DNA from: Gallionellaceae bacterium
GTDB taxonomy: Bacteria > Pseudomonadota > Gammaproteobacteria > Burkholderiales > Gallionellaceae
Assembly: GCA_003445795.1 (NCBI GenBank)
Contig: DMCN01000022.1
Coordinates: 13,542-32,717, forward strand
DNA length: 19,176 nucleotides
Direction: 5' to 3'
Made by a program: the position numbers and the translations under genes. The number at the start of each line of letters is the position of its first letter. Position 1 is the stretch's first letter. Positions 6,888 through 13,807 of the stretch are shown here, in pieces. The notes under the pieces were generated by a model. That model was not told the origin of the DNA. It saw only the letters and a program-made list of their open reading frames with translations, and ran no database searches.

Positions 6888-7568
6888 ATGCTAGTCAAAG
6901 TTCCAGAACAAGGCACCCTTGCTGACGTAGCCGCACACCGGTTGGCGCACAGCATCGTCACGGGCGAGCTGGAACAGGGCCAGAAGCTGAACGAGGCCGA
7001 ACTGGCCGAACGCTTCGGCATGGGCCGCGGCCCGCTGCGCGAAGCACTGCGTCATCTCGAAGGCATGCGTCTGGTGAAGCGCATCCCGAATGCCGGGGCG
7101 CGCGTGGTGGTACTGGACCGCAAGACGCTGTCCGACCTCTACGGCGTGCGCGAAGCACTGGAGGGTATGGCCTGCCGCCTCGCCGCCGCGCAGATGACCG
7201 ACGACGAGATCGCGCAGTTGGGCGCCCTGCTCGACCGCCACGAGGAACAGATCAAGAAACAGGGCGGCAAGTTGTACGCGCAGAGCGAGGGCGACCTGGA
7301 CTTCCATTTCCAGATCGCGCGCGGCAGCCGCAACCAGATGCTGATGGACATGCTCGGCAGCGAGCAATACCAGTTGCTGCGCATGTGCCGCTACCGCACC
7401 AGCCGCAACGCCCAACGCACCAAACCCGCACTCAACCAGCACCGCCAGATCGTCGACGCATTGCGACAGCGCGACGGCGAACTGGCTGAACTATTGATGC
7501 GTCGCCACATCCAGGGTGCCTGGCGCAGCATCAGCGAAATGATCGATATAGAGGAGCAAGCGGCGTGA
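6888..7568 (+). CDS. GntR-family (FadR/FCD subfamily) transcriptional regulator, probable regulator of the prp genes
   Basis: A 226-residue DNA-binding regulator. Residues about 8-75 are a GntR winged helix-turn-helix (LADVAAHRLAHSIVTGELEQ, then LNEAELAERFGMGRGPLREALRHLE and a wing around VKRIPNAGARV). Residues about 80-215 are an FCD effector domain. D136 and H140 (DLDFH), H185 (NQHRQIVDAL) and H207 (RRHIQG) fit the metal-binding positions of many FCD domains, which bind carboxylic acids. ATG 6888 has GGAG at 7-base spacing, while the open frame back to 6834 covers the operator region. It stands first in the locus, directly before prpB. By analogy with GntR-type prp regulators in other proteobacteria the ligand may be 2-methylcitrate or a related acid, but that is inference. 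No sigma-54-dependent PrpR is present in the window. Confidence 0.88.
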   Translation: MLVKVPEQGTLADVAAHRLAHSIVTGELEQGQKLNEAELAERFGMGRGPLREALRHLEGMRLVKRIPNAGARVVVLDRKTLSDLYGVREALEGMACRLAAAQMTDDEIAQLGALLDRHEEQIKKQGGKLYAQSEGDLDFHFQIARGSRNQMLMDMLGSEQYQLLRMCRYRTSRNAQRTKPALNQHRQIVDALRQRDGELAELLMRRHIQGAWRSISEMIDIEEQAA

Positions 7569-7578
7569 GCTCTATTAA

Positions 7579-7691
7579 CCGTCATTCCGGCGCAGGCCGG
7601 AATCCAGCAGAAACAACGATTCCGCGTAGCGGACAAAACCAACTGCATATTGAATAACAGCACTGGATTCCGGCCTGCGCCGGAATGACGG
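7579..7691. repeat. REPIN-like element, family B copy 1 (before prpB)
   Basis: A 113-base element with terminal inverted arms: CCGTCATTCCGGCGCAGGCC running on to GGAATCCAG at the left, and the inverted CTGGATTCCGGCCTGCGCCG running on to GAATGACGG at the right. Each arm is itself a hairpin (ATTCCGGC-GCAG-GCCGGAAT). The core holds a perfect small hairpin, TCCGC-GTA-GCGGA (7621-7633). The element fills most of the 150-base gap between the regulator and prpB and is the inverse of the copy at 13671-13787. It has no coding capacity and no T-run. Confidence 0.85.
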
Positions 7692-7718
7692 AATTTTGAA
7701 TTTAGTGGAGAACCAAGA

Positions 7719-8612
7719 ATGAAGCAGACATCACTCACCCCCGGCAACAAACTGCGCCAAGCCGTCGCAGACAACCATCCCTTGCAGGTCGTCGGTGCCG
7801 TCACCGCCTACTGTGCCATCCTGGCGCAGAAGAGCGGCCACAAGGCGCTGTATCTTTCCGGCGGCGGCGTGGCCGCTTCCTCGCTGGGCATCCCCGATCT
7901 CGGCATCACCACCTTGCACGATGTATGCGAGGACACGCGCCGCATCACCGCCGCGAGCGACCTGCCGCTGCTGGTGGATGTCGACACCGGCTGGGGCGGC
8001 GCTTTCAACATCGCGCGCGCCACCCGCGAAGTGGCACAGGCCGGCGCGGCAGGTTTCCATATCGAAGACCAGGTGATGCAGAAACGCTGCGGCCACCGCC
8101 CCAACAAGGCCATCGTGCCGCTGGGCGAGATGGTGGACCGTGTGAAGGCCGCCGTGGATGCGCGCACCGACAGCAGCTTCGTCATCATGGCGCGTACCGA
8201 TGCGCTGGCGGTGGAAGGCATGCAGAGCGCCATCGACCGCGCGCACGCCTGCGTCGAGGCCGGTGCGGACATGATCTTCCCCGAGGCGATGACCAAGCTG
8301 GAGCAATACGCCGAATTCACCAAGACAGTGAAGGTGCCGGTGCTGGCCAACATCACCGAGTTCGGCGCGACGCCGCTGTTCACCACCACCGAACTGGCAG
8401 GCGTGGGTATCAAGCTGGTGCTGTATCCGCTCTCTGCCTACCGCGCGATGAGCAAAGCCGCGCTGAATGTGTATCAGCACATCCTCGCCGACGGCACACA
8501 GCAGAACGTGGTGCCGACGATGCAGACACGCATGGAACTTTACGACTATCTCGGCTATCACGCCTACGAGCAGCAACTGGATCGGTTGTTTGCTGAGAAG
8601 GGTGCGGAATAA
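7719..8612 (+). CDS. prpB: 2-methylisocitrate lyase PrpB
   Basis: Cytoplasmic lyase of the isocitrate lyase/PEP mutase superfamily that splits 2-methylisocitrate into pyruvate and succinate, the last step of the 2-methylcitrate cycle. The 297 residues match the usual family length. Key sites are the SGGGVAAS loop (47-54), metal-binding aspartates D87 and D89 in LVDVDTGWGG, the catalytic-loop motif KRCGH (122-126, catalytic C124) and IMARTDA. The KRCGH and the overall match to PrpB separate it from isocitrate lyase (longer) and from oxaloacetate decarboxylase-like members. The start ATG 7719 has GGAG (in GTGGAGAACC) upstream. It is the first enzyme gene after the regulator, preceded by a REPIN-like element and followed by a single REP hairpin before prpC. 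Confidence 0.97.
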   Translation: MKQTSLTPGNKLRQAVADNHPLQVVGAVTAYCAILAQKSGHKALYLSGGGVAASSLGIPDLGITTLHDVCEDTRRITAASDLPLLVDVDTGWGGAFNIARATREVAQAGAAGFHIEDQVMQKRCGHRPNKAIVPLGEMVDRVKAAVDARTDSSFVIMARTDALAVEGMQSAIDRAHACVEAGADMIFPEAMTKLEQYAEFTKTVKVPVLANITEFGATPLFTTTELAGVGIKLVLYPLSAYRAMSKAALNVYQHILADGTQQNVVPTMQTRMELYDYLGYHAYEQQLDRLFAEKGAE

Positions 8613-8617
8613 TCAGG

Positions 8618-8656
8618 CCGTTCGTGTTGAGCCTTCGACAGGCTCAGGCCGAACGG
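8618..8656. repeat. Single REP hairpin (family A) between prpB and prpC
   Basis: CCGTTCG (8618-8624) pairs with CGAACGG (8650-8656), and TGAGCC (8628-8633) pairs with GGCTCA (8641-8646). The loop is TTCGACA and there is a 3x3 internal loop. It starts five bases after the prpB stop codon. No T-run follows, so it is more likely a REP unit affecting mRNA processing or stability than an intrinsic terminator. Confidence 0.75.
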
Positions 8657-8687
8657 ATTTAGGACAATGTACTGAAGGGAGCAAAAC

Positions 8688-9839
8688 ATGGCAGAAGAAA
8701 GCACACTACCCAAGCCCAAGAAATCCGTCGCCCTCTCCGGCACGGTGGCGGGCAACACCGCGGTCTGCACGGTCGGCCGCACCGGCAACGACCTGCACTA
8801 TCGCGGTTACGACATCCTCGATTTTGCCGAGCAGGCCGAATTCGAGGAGATCGCGCATCTGCTGATCCACGGCACGCTGCCGAACGCAGCAGAGCTGAAG
8901 GCCTACAAGGCCAAGCTGAAGAAACTGCGCGGTCTGCCGCAGGCGGTGAAGCAGGCGCTGGAAGCCCTGCCCGCCAACGCGCACCCGATGGACGTGATGC
9001 GCACCGGCTGCTCGGTGCTGGGCACGGTGGAACAGGAAGCGGAAGCGCACGAGCCGGCCAAGACCAAAGAGATCATCGACAGGTTGATGGCCAGCTTCGG
9101 CTCGATGCTGGTGTACTGGTATCACTTCACCCACAACGGCAAACGCATCGATGTGGAGACCGACGACGATTCCGTCGGCGGCCACTTCCTCCACCTGCTG
9201 CACGGCAAACCGGCCAAGGCCTCGTGGGTGCGCGCGATGCACACCTCGCTGATCCTGTATGCCGAGCATGAGTTCAACGCCTCCACCTTCACCGCACGCG
9301 TGATCGCGGGCACCAACTCCGACATCTACTCCTGCATCACCGGTGCCATCGGCGCGTTGCGCGGCCCCAAGCACGGCGGCGCCAACGAGGAAGCGTTCCG
9401 CATCCAGAGCCGTTACCAGAGTGCGGACGCGGCGGAAGCGGACATCCGCGAACGCGTGGGCCGCAAGGAGATCGTCATCGGCTTCGGCCATCCGGTCTAC
9501 ACCATCGCCGACCCGCGCAACGAGGTAATCAAGCGCGTGGCGCAGGGCCTGTCCAAAGAGAACGACAACATGCTGATGTTCGATATCGCCGCGCGTCTGG
9601 AGACGGTGATGTGGGACCTGAAGAAGATGTTCCCCAACCTCGACTGGTTCTCCGCCGTGTCCTACAACCAGATGGGCGTGCCGACCGAGATGTTCACCCC
9701 GCTGTTCGTGATCTCGCGCGTCACCGGCTGGGGCGCGCACGTGATGGAACAGCGCGCCGACGGCAAGATCATCCGCCCGAGCGCGAACTATGTCGGGCCG
9801 GAGAATCTGAAGTGGGTGCCATTGGCTGAGCGCGCTTAA
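8688..9839 (+). CDS. prpC: 2-methylcitrate synthase PrpC
   Basis: Citrate synthase superfamily enzyme that condenses propionyl-CoA with oxaloacetate to 2-methylcitrate. At 383 residues it is the short form typical of PrpC rather than the longer Gram-negative GltA with its N-terminal extension. Family features are the N-terminal VALSGTVAGNTAVCTVG, YAEHEFNASTF (H194), the catalytic GPKHGGANE (H229), GFGHPVYTIADPR (H268) and the catalytic Asp in NLDWFSAVSY (D319). It ends with the TGWGAHVMEQ segment. GGGAG in GAAGGGAGC precedes ATG 8688. It lies 75 bases after prpB, separated by a REP hairpin, and 20 bases before acnD, so prpC-acnD-prpF form a tight block. PrpC enzymes commonly keep some citrate synthase activity. 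Confidence 0.96.
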   Translation: MAEESTLPKPKKSVALSGTVAGNTAVCTVGRTGNDLHYRGYDILDFAEQAEFEEIAHLLIHGTLPNAAELKAYKAKLKKLRGLPQAVKQALEALPANAHPMDVMRTGCSVLGTVEQEAEAHEPAKTKEIIDRLMASFGSMLVYWYHFTHNGKRIDVETDDDSVGGHFLHLLHGKPAKASWVRAMHTSLILYAEHEFNASTFTARVIAGTNSDIYSCITGAIGALRGPKHGGANEEAFRIQSRYQSADAAEADIRERVGRKEIVIGFGHPVYTIADPRNEVIKRVAQGLSKENDNMLMFDIAARLETVMWDLKKMFPNLDWFSAVSYNQMGVPTEMFTPLFVISRVTGWGAHVMEQRADGKIIRPSANYVGPENLKWVPLAERA

Positions 9840-9859
9840 GAAAAGCAAAGAAGGACTTT

Positions 9860-12466
9860 ATGAATAGCCAATACCGTAAGCCTTTGCCCGGGAGCAAGCT
9901 GGACTACTTCGACACCCGTGCGGCCGTCGAAGCCATCCGGCCCGGCGCTTATGCCAAGCTGCCCTACACTTCCAAAGTGCTGGCAGAACAACTGGTGCGC
10001 CGCTGCGAACCGGATGAACTGACCGATGCGCTGAAGCAACTGATCGAACGCAAGCGCGACCTCGACTTCCCGTGGTATCCCGCCCGCGTGGTGTGCCACG
10101 ACATCCTCGGCCAGACCGCCTTGGTCGACCTCGCCGGTCTGCGTGACGCGATCGCCGAACAAGGCGGCGACCCTGCATTGGTCAACCCGGTGGTGCCGAC
10201 CCAATTGATCGTCGACCATTCGCTGGCCGTCGAAGCTGCCGGTTTCGACAAGGATGCGTTCCGCAAGAACCGCGAGATCGAAGACCGTCGCAACGAAGAC
10301 CGCTTCCACTTCATCGAGTGGACCAAGACTGCGTTCAAGAACGTGGACGTGATCCCAGCCGGTAACGGCATCATGCACCAGATCAATCTGGAGAAGATGT
10401 CCCCGGTCATCCAGGCCCGCGAAGGCGTGGCCTTCCCCGATACCTGCGTGGGTACCGACTCGCACACCCCGCACGTCGATGCCCTCGGCGTGATCGCCAT
10501 CGGCGTCGGCGGTCTGGAAGCCGAAACAGTCATGCTGGGCCTGCCTTCCATGATGCGCCTGCCGGACATCGTCGGCGTGAAACTGGTTGGCAAGCGCCAG
10601 CCCGGCATCACCGCGACCGACATCGTGCTGGCGCTGACCGAGTTCCTGCGCAAGGAAAAAGTGGTCGGTGCCTGGGTGGAATTCTTCGGCACAGGTGCGG
10701 ACAGCCTCAGCATCGGCGACCGCGCGACCATCTCCAACATGTGCCCGGAATACGGCGCGACGGCGGCGATGTTCTACATCGACGCGCAGACTATCACCTA
10801 CCTGAAGCTGACCGGCCGCGAGCCCGAGCAGGTCGCCCTCGTGGAGAACTACGCAAAGACCACCGGTCTGTGGGCAGACCAGATGGTTGCCGCCGACTAC
10901 GAGCGTGTGCTGGAATTCGATCTGTCCAGCGTCGTGCGCAACATGGCGGGCCCATCCAATCCGCACCGTCGTCTGCCGACTTCTGCCCTGCACGAGCGCG
11001 GCATTGCCGACGAAGCGAAGCTGGCAGCAGGCAAGGTTGAAGAAAAGCAAGGTCTGATGCCGGATGGTGCCGTCATCATCGCTGCCATCACTTCCTGCAC
11101 CAACACATCCAACCCGCGTAACGTGGTTGCGGCAGCGCTGCTGGCCAAGAAAGCCAACGCGCTGGGCCTGCTGCGCAAGCCCTGGGTCAAGACTTCTTTC
11201 GCGCCCGGCTCCAAAGTCGCCGAGCTGTACCTGAAAGAAGCGGGCCTGCTGTCGGAACTGGAAAAACTGGGCTTCGGTATCGTCGGCTTCGCCTGCACCA
11301 CCTGCAACGGCATGTCCGGCGCGCTCGATCCCAAGATCCAGCAGGAGATCATCGACCGCGACCTGTACGCCACCGCCGTCCTGTCCGGCAACCGCAACTT
11401 CGACGGTCGTATCCACCCGTATGCGAAACAGGCCTTCCTGGCTTCCCCGCCGTTGGTCGTTGCTTACGCGATCGCGGGTACGGTGCGCCTCGACATCGAG
11501 CAGGATGCACTGGGTACTGACAAGTCAGGCAAGCCGGTGACACTGAAAGACATCTGGCCTTCCGACGAGGAGATCGACGCCGTCGTTGCTGCGTGCGTGA
11601 AGCCGGAACAGTTCAAGCAAGTCTATCTCCCGATGTTCGATCTGGGCGTGATTGAAGCGGCGAAGAGCCCGTTGTACGACTGGCGTCCGCAGTCCACCTA
11701 CATCCGGCGTCCGCCGTATTGGGAAGGCGCGCTGGCCGGTGAACGCACCATGAAGGGGATGCGTCCGCTGGCAGTACTGCCGGACAACATCACCACCGAC
11801 CACCTGTCGCCGTCGAACGCGATCCTGCTCGACTCTGCCGCCGGTGAATACCTGGCGAAGATGGGCCTGCCGGAAGAGGACTTCAACTCCTATGCGACGC
11901 ACCGTGGTGACCACCTGACCGCGCAACGCGCCACGTTCGCCAATCCGCAGCTGGTCAACGAAATGGCTGTGGTCGATGGCCAAGTGAAAAAGGGTTCCCT
12001 CGCCCGCGTCGAACCGGACGGCAAGGTGATGCGCATGTGGGAAGCCATCGAGACCTACATGGGTCGCAAGCAGAACCTGATCATCGTGGCCGGTGCCGAC
12101 TACGGCCAGGGCTCGTCGCGTGACTGGGCTGCCAAAGGCGTGCGGCTGGCCGGTGTGGAAGCCATCGTGGCCGAAGGTTTCGAGCGCATCCACCGTACCA
12201 ACCTGGTCGGCATGGGCGTGCTGCCGCTGGAGTTCAAGGCGGGCGATACCCGCAAGACCTACGCCATCGACGGTACCGAGACTTTTGATGTGGAAGGCAG
12301 CATCACACCGCGCGCCAACCTGACCGTGATCATGCATCGCAAGAATGGTGCTTCGGTGCGCATCCCGGTCACCTGCCGTCTGGATACCGCCGCTGAAGTA
12401 CGTGTCTACAATGCGGGCGGTGTACTGCAACGCTTCGCGCAGGACTTCCTCGAAGGAGCGGCATGA
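9860..12466 (+). CDS. acnD: Fe/S-dependent 2-methylcitrate dehydratase AcnD
   Basis: Aconitase-superfamily enzyme of 868 residues that dehydrates 2-methylcitrate to a methylaconitate isomer and replaces the cofactor-free PrpD, which is absent here. The three cysteines that would hold the [4Fe-4S] cluster are visible: C413 in ITSCTNTSNPRN, and C479 and C482 in GFACTTCNGMSG. The GTDSHTPHVDALG motif and the C-terminal swivel domain with YGQGSSRDWAAKG are also present. The N-terminus (MNSQYRKPLPGSKLDYFDTR) and the partnership with prpF identify AcnD rather than a housekeeping AcnA. An AAGGA site precedes ATG 9860, 20 bases after the prpC stop. It overlaps prpF by 4 bases, which fits the known dependence of AcnD-type pathways on PrpF. 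Rehydration to 2-methylisocitrate probably relies on an aconitase encoded elsewhere. Confidence 0.96.
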   Translation: MNSQYRKPLPGSKLDYFDTRAAVEAIRPGAYAKLPYTSKVLAEQLVRRCEPDELTDALKQLIERKRDLDFPWYPARVVCHDILGQTALVDLAGLRDAIAEQGGDPALVNPVVPTQLIVDHSLAVEAAGFDKDAFRKNREIEDRRNEDRFHFIEWTKTAFKNVDVIPAGNGIMHQINLEKMSPVIQAREGVAFPDTCVGTDSHTPHVDALGVIAIGVGGLEAETVMLGLPSMMRLPDIVGVKLVGKRQPGITATDIVLALTEFLRKEKVVGAWVEFFGTGADSLSIGDRATISNMCPEYGATAAMFYIDAQTITYLKLTGREPEQVALVENYAKTTGLWADQMVAADYERVLEFDLSSVVRNMAGPSNPHRRLPTSALHERGIADEAKLAAGKVEEKQGLMPDGAVIIAAITSCTNTSNPRNVVAAALLAKKANALGLLRKPWVKTSFAPGSKVAELYLKEAGLLSELEKLGFGIVGFACTTCNGMSGALDPKIQQEIIDRDLYATAVLSGNRNFDGRIHPYAKQAFLASPPLVVAYAIAGTVRLDIEQDALGTDKSGKPVTLKDIWPSDEEIDAVVAACVKPEQFKQVYLPMFDLGVIEAAKSPLYDWRPQSTYIRRPPYWEGALAGERTMKGMRPLAVLPDNITTDHLSPSNAILLDSAAGEYLAKMGLPEEDFNSYATHRGDHLTAQRATFANPQLVNEMAVVDGQVKKGSLARVEPDGKVMRMWEAIETYMGRKQNLIIVAGADYGQGSSRDWAAKGVRLAGVEAIVAEGFERIHRTNLVGMGVLPLEFKAGDTRKTYAIDGTETFDVEGSITPRANLTVIMHRKNGASVRIPVTCRLDTAAEVRVYNAGGVLQRFAQDFLEGAA

Positions 12467-13653
12467 TGTCTAACGCACCGCAAATCAAAATCCCCGCCAC
12501 CTACATGCGCGGTGGTACATCGAAAGGCGTGTTCTTCCGGCTGGAAGATCTGCCGAAAGCGGCGCAGGTGCCGGGCAAGGCGCGTGACAAATTGTTCCAG
12601 CGCGTGATCGGCAGCCCCGACCCCTATGCCGCGCAGATCGACGGCATGGGCGGCGCGACCTCCAGCACCAGCAAGTGCGTGATCCTGTCGAAAAGCACAC
12701 GCCCCGGTCATGACGTGGATTACCTCTACGGCCAGGTCTCCATCGACAAAGACTTTGTCGACTGGAGCGGCAACTGCGGCAACCTGTCCACCGGTGCAGG
12801 CGCTTTCGCGATTCATGCCGGATATATCGATGCCGCGCGCCTGGTGCAGGATGGCTTCTGCACCGTGCGCATCTGGCAGGCCAACATCAACAAGACCATC
12901 ATCGCCCATGTACCGGTCCGCTACGGGCAGGTACAGGAGACCGGCGATTTTGAATTGGATGGCGTGACCTTCCCGGCAGCCGAGATCGTGCTGGAATTCA
13001 TGGATCCCTCCGATGACAGTGAAGAAGGCGGCAGCCTGTTCCCCACCGGCAATCTGGTCGACGAGCTGGAAGTGCCGGGTGTCGGCAGCTTCAAGGCCAC
13101 CATGATCACCGCCGGCATCCCGACCGTGTTCGTGAATGCGGCGGATATCGGTTACACCGGTACCGAACTGCGTGAAGCCATCAATACCGATCCGGCAGCG
13201 CTGGCGCGTTTCGAGAAGATCCGCGTGGCGGGCGCATTGCGCATGGGGCTGATCAAAACCCCGGAAGAAGCCGCGACCCGCCAACATACCCCGAAGGTCG
13301 CTTTTGTTGCGCCACCGGTTGATCATGTCGCCTCCAGCGGCAAGAAGATCAGTGCTGCCGAAATCGATCTGCTGGTGCGGGCGCTGTCGATGGGTAAACT
13401 GCACCATGCCATGATGGGCACGGCAGCGGTTGCCATCGGCACGGCAGCCGCGATTCCCGGCACGCTGGTGAATCTGGCGGCGGGCGGCGGTGAACGCGAC
13501 GTGGTGAAGTTCGGCCATCCCTCCGGCACCTTGCGAGTCGGCGCTGCTGCCAGCAAGGACAGTGGCGAGTGGAAGGTCGAGAAAGTCACCATGAGCCGCA
13601 GCGCGCGGGTGTTGATGGAAGGCTGGGTACGTGTTCCCGGCGATGTTTTTTAA
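12463..13653 (+). CDS. prpF: 2-methylaconitate isomerase PrpF
   Basis: A 396-residue member of the PrpF family (diaminopimelate epimerase-like fold) that isomerises the methylaconitate made by AcnD so that an aconitase can use it. The N-terminal TYMRGGTSKGVFF motif is diagnostic. K71 (STSKCVI) and C105 (SGNCGNLS) correspond, with an offset of two, to the active-site K73 and C107 reported for Shewanella PrpF. The C-terminal half has the MGKLHHAMMGTAAVAIGTAA segment. Translation can begin at ATG 12463 (overlapping the acnD stop as ATGA) or at ATG 12466, both served by GGAG in GAAGGAGCGG; coupling to acnD is expected. A REPIN-like element follows 17 bases after the stop. Confidence 0.96.
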   Translation: MMSNAPQIKIPATYMRGGTSKGVFFRLEDLPKAAQVPGKARDKLFQRVIGSPDPYAAQIDGMGGATSSTSKCVILSKSTRPGHDVDYLYGQVSIDKDFVDWSGNCGNLSTGAGAFAIHAGYIDAARLVQDGFCTVRIWQANINKTIIAHVPVRYGQVQETGDFELDGVTFPAAEIVLEFMDPSDDSEEGGSLFPTGNLVDELEVPGVGSFKATMITAGIPTVFVNAADIGYTGTELREAINTDPAALARFEKIRVAGALRMGLIKTPEEAATRQHTPKVAFVAPPVDHVASSGKKISAAEIDLLVRALSMGKLHHAMMGTAAVAIGTAAAIPGTLVNLAAGGGERDVVKFGHPSGTLRVGAAASKDSGEWKVEKVTMSRSARVLMEGWVRVPGDVF

Positions 13654-13670
13654 AGGGACGATGAATACAC

Positions 13671-13787
13671 CGTCATTCCGGCGAAGGCCGGAATCCAGCG
13701 GGTTTATTCAACATGCCTTTTAGCTTTTGTCTTGCTGCGCAAGTGGATTGTTTGATTGACTGGATTCCGGCCTCCGCCGGAATGACG
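13671..13787. repeat. REPIN-like element, family B copy 2 (after prpF)
   Basis: A 117-base element with arms CGTCATTCCGGCGAAGGCC (then GGAATCCAG) and the inverted CTGGATTCCGGCCTCCGCCG (then GAATGACG). Its core is homologous to the core of the copy at 7579-7691 when that copy is read on the opposite strand: both have TTATTCAAyATGC, then TTTTGTC, then a small hairpin. The hairpin here is CTTGC-TGC-GCAAG (13731-13743). It fills most of the prpF-prpE gap. Confidence 0.85.
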
Positions 13788-13807
13788 AAACAAAGGGAGG
13801 AGTCGAG

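Noticed and set aside
7579..7691. Hairpin-rich element considered as an intrinsic terminator after the regulator gene
   Set aside because: No T-run follows either arm, and the same element recurs inverted elsewhere, so it is a mobile-type repeat rather than a dedicated terminator.
9836..11416. A 526-residue minus-strand frame opposite acnD, and a similar one at 13820-15358 opposite prpE
   Set aside because: Both are antisense shadows of enzymes with intact catalytic motifs; they have no ribosome sites or recognisable domains.
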